DNA from: Nitrospira sp.
GTDB taxonomy: Bacteria; Nitrospirota; Nitrospiria; Nitrospirales; Nitrospiraceae
NCBI GenBank assembly: GCA_012032965.1
Contig: JAAUPT010000165.1
Coordinates: forward strand, 1-5,240
Direction of reading: 5' to 3'
DNA length: 5,240 nt
A model generated the notes under the pieces. That model saw only the letters and a list, made by a program, of their open reading frames with translations, was not told where the DNA came from and did no database searches. Below are positions 5,068-5,240 of this stretch, piece by piece. Numbering within the stretch: position 1 is the stretch's first letter; every line of letters starts with the position of its first letter. Made by a program: the position numbers and the translations under genes.

Positions 5068-5240
5068 ATGCCACGCGGTCTTGTTCGTCCTTCCCTTGCA
5101 GAAATCTTGGTAGGGGAGGGCATACTCAACAAACAAATAGTCGACGAGGTCTTACGTCGATTGGACGGAGTCTCGGTAACGTTGGGTCAAACGCTGGTCA
5201 CGGAAGGGCTTCTCTCGGAAGAGCAGTTGGCTCAGGCATT
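5068..5240 (+). CDS. gspE: GspE/PilB-type assembly ATPase, N-terminal part only (3' cut by window end)
   Basis: The frame from ATG 5068 is open to the window end and gives 57 residues. It holds two copies of the N-terminal MshEN/T2SSE_N-type helical motif: LAEILVGEGILNKQIVDEVL (residues 10-29) and TLGQTLVTEGLLSEEQLAQA (38-57). This pattern is typical of cytoplasmic secretion or pilus extension ATPases, which power pseudopilin assembly through GspF. The Walker A/B and zinc regions would lie beyond the window. Position right after gspF supports the call. The Arg that begins each RLG motif in c-di-GMP-binding MshEN domains is Ser9 and Thr38 here, so nucleotide sensing may be absent (inference). 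GspE versus PilB cannot be decided from this fragment; a stand-alone MshEN protein is less likely but possible. Confidence 0.8.
   Translation, partial: MPRGLVRPSLAEILVGEGILNKQIVDEVLRRLDGVSVTLGQTLVTEGLLSEEQLAQA

Noticed and set aside
1..5240. Insertion sequence, CRISPR, tRNA or prophage signals
   Set aside because: No transposase, regularly spaced repeats, cloverleaf or phage-like genes were seen on either strand.

Overview
The window is a single co-oriented (+ strand) gene cluster for a type II secretion (T2SS) / type IV pilus-like machine. Both ends cut through genes. In order it holds: the 3' part of a secretin gene with N-terminal TPR repeats and a C-terminal cohesin-like domain; two consecutive type IV prepilin-like genes, a divergent one and a canonical GspG-like one; a predicted lipoprotein with a long coiled coil and a C-terminal LysM domain; the inner-membrane platform gene gspF; and the first 57 codons of a gspE/pilB-type assembly ATPase. 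Gaps are short (a 4-bp overlap, then 9, 37, 25 and 55 bp) and no intrinsic terminator or convincing promoter is visible, so an operon is the simplest reading. No RNA gene, IS element, CRISPR array or antisense gene was found.

The parts form one pathway. The ATPase and GspF would drive pseudopilin assembly in the inner membrane, the GspG-like proteins form the pseudopilus or pilus, and the secretin is the outer-membrane channel. The LysM lipoprotein may tether the outer membrane or secretin to peptidoglycan (inference). The host is a diderm bacterium. A TPR-secretin-cohesin protein next to GspG, GspF and GspE suggests Nitrospirota or a similar lineage (Methylomirabilota, Desulfobacterota-like), but this is a low-confidence guess.

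Two genes carry apparent single-base frameshifts. The secretin reading frame changes around 91-100 (one extra base) and gspF changes at 4001-4004 (one missing base, probably a T). Both proteins look intact once repaired, which favours a sequencing or assembly error over gene decay. The gspF indel lies at the exact centre of a perfect 12-bp inverted repeat.

The least expected feature is a set of strong short inverted repeats, nearly all inside coding sequence: 10-32, 1730-1745, 2987-3011, 3991-4016 and 4278-4298 are perfect, while 4023-4053 and 4757-4785 are near-perfect. That is more than base composition alone would predict. I see no wholly new system: the machine is a recognisable T2SS/T4P relative with some unusual components.
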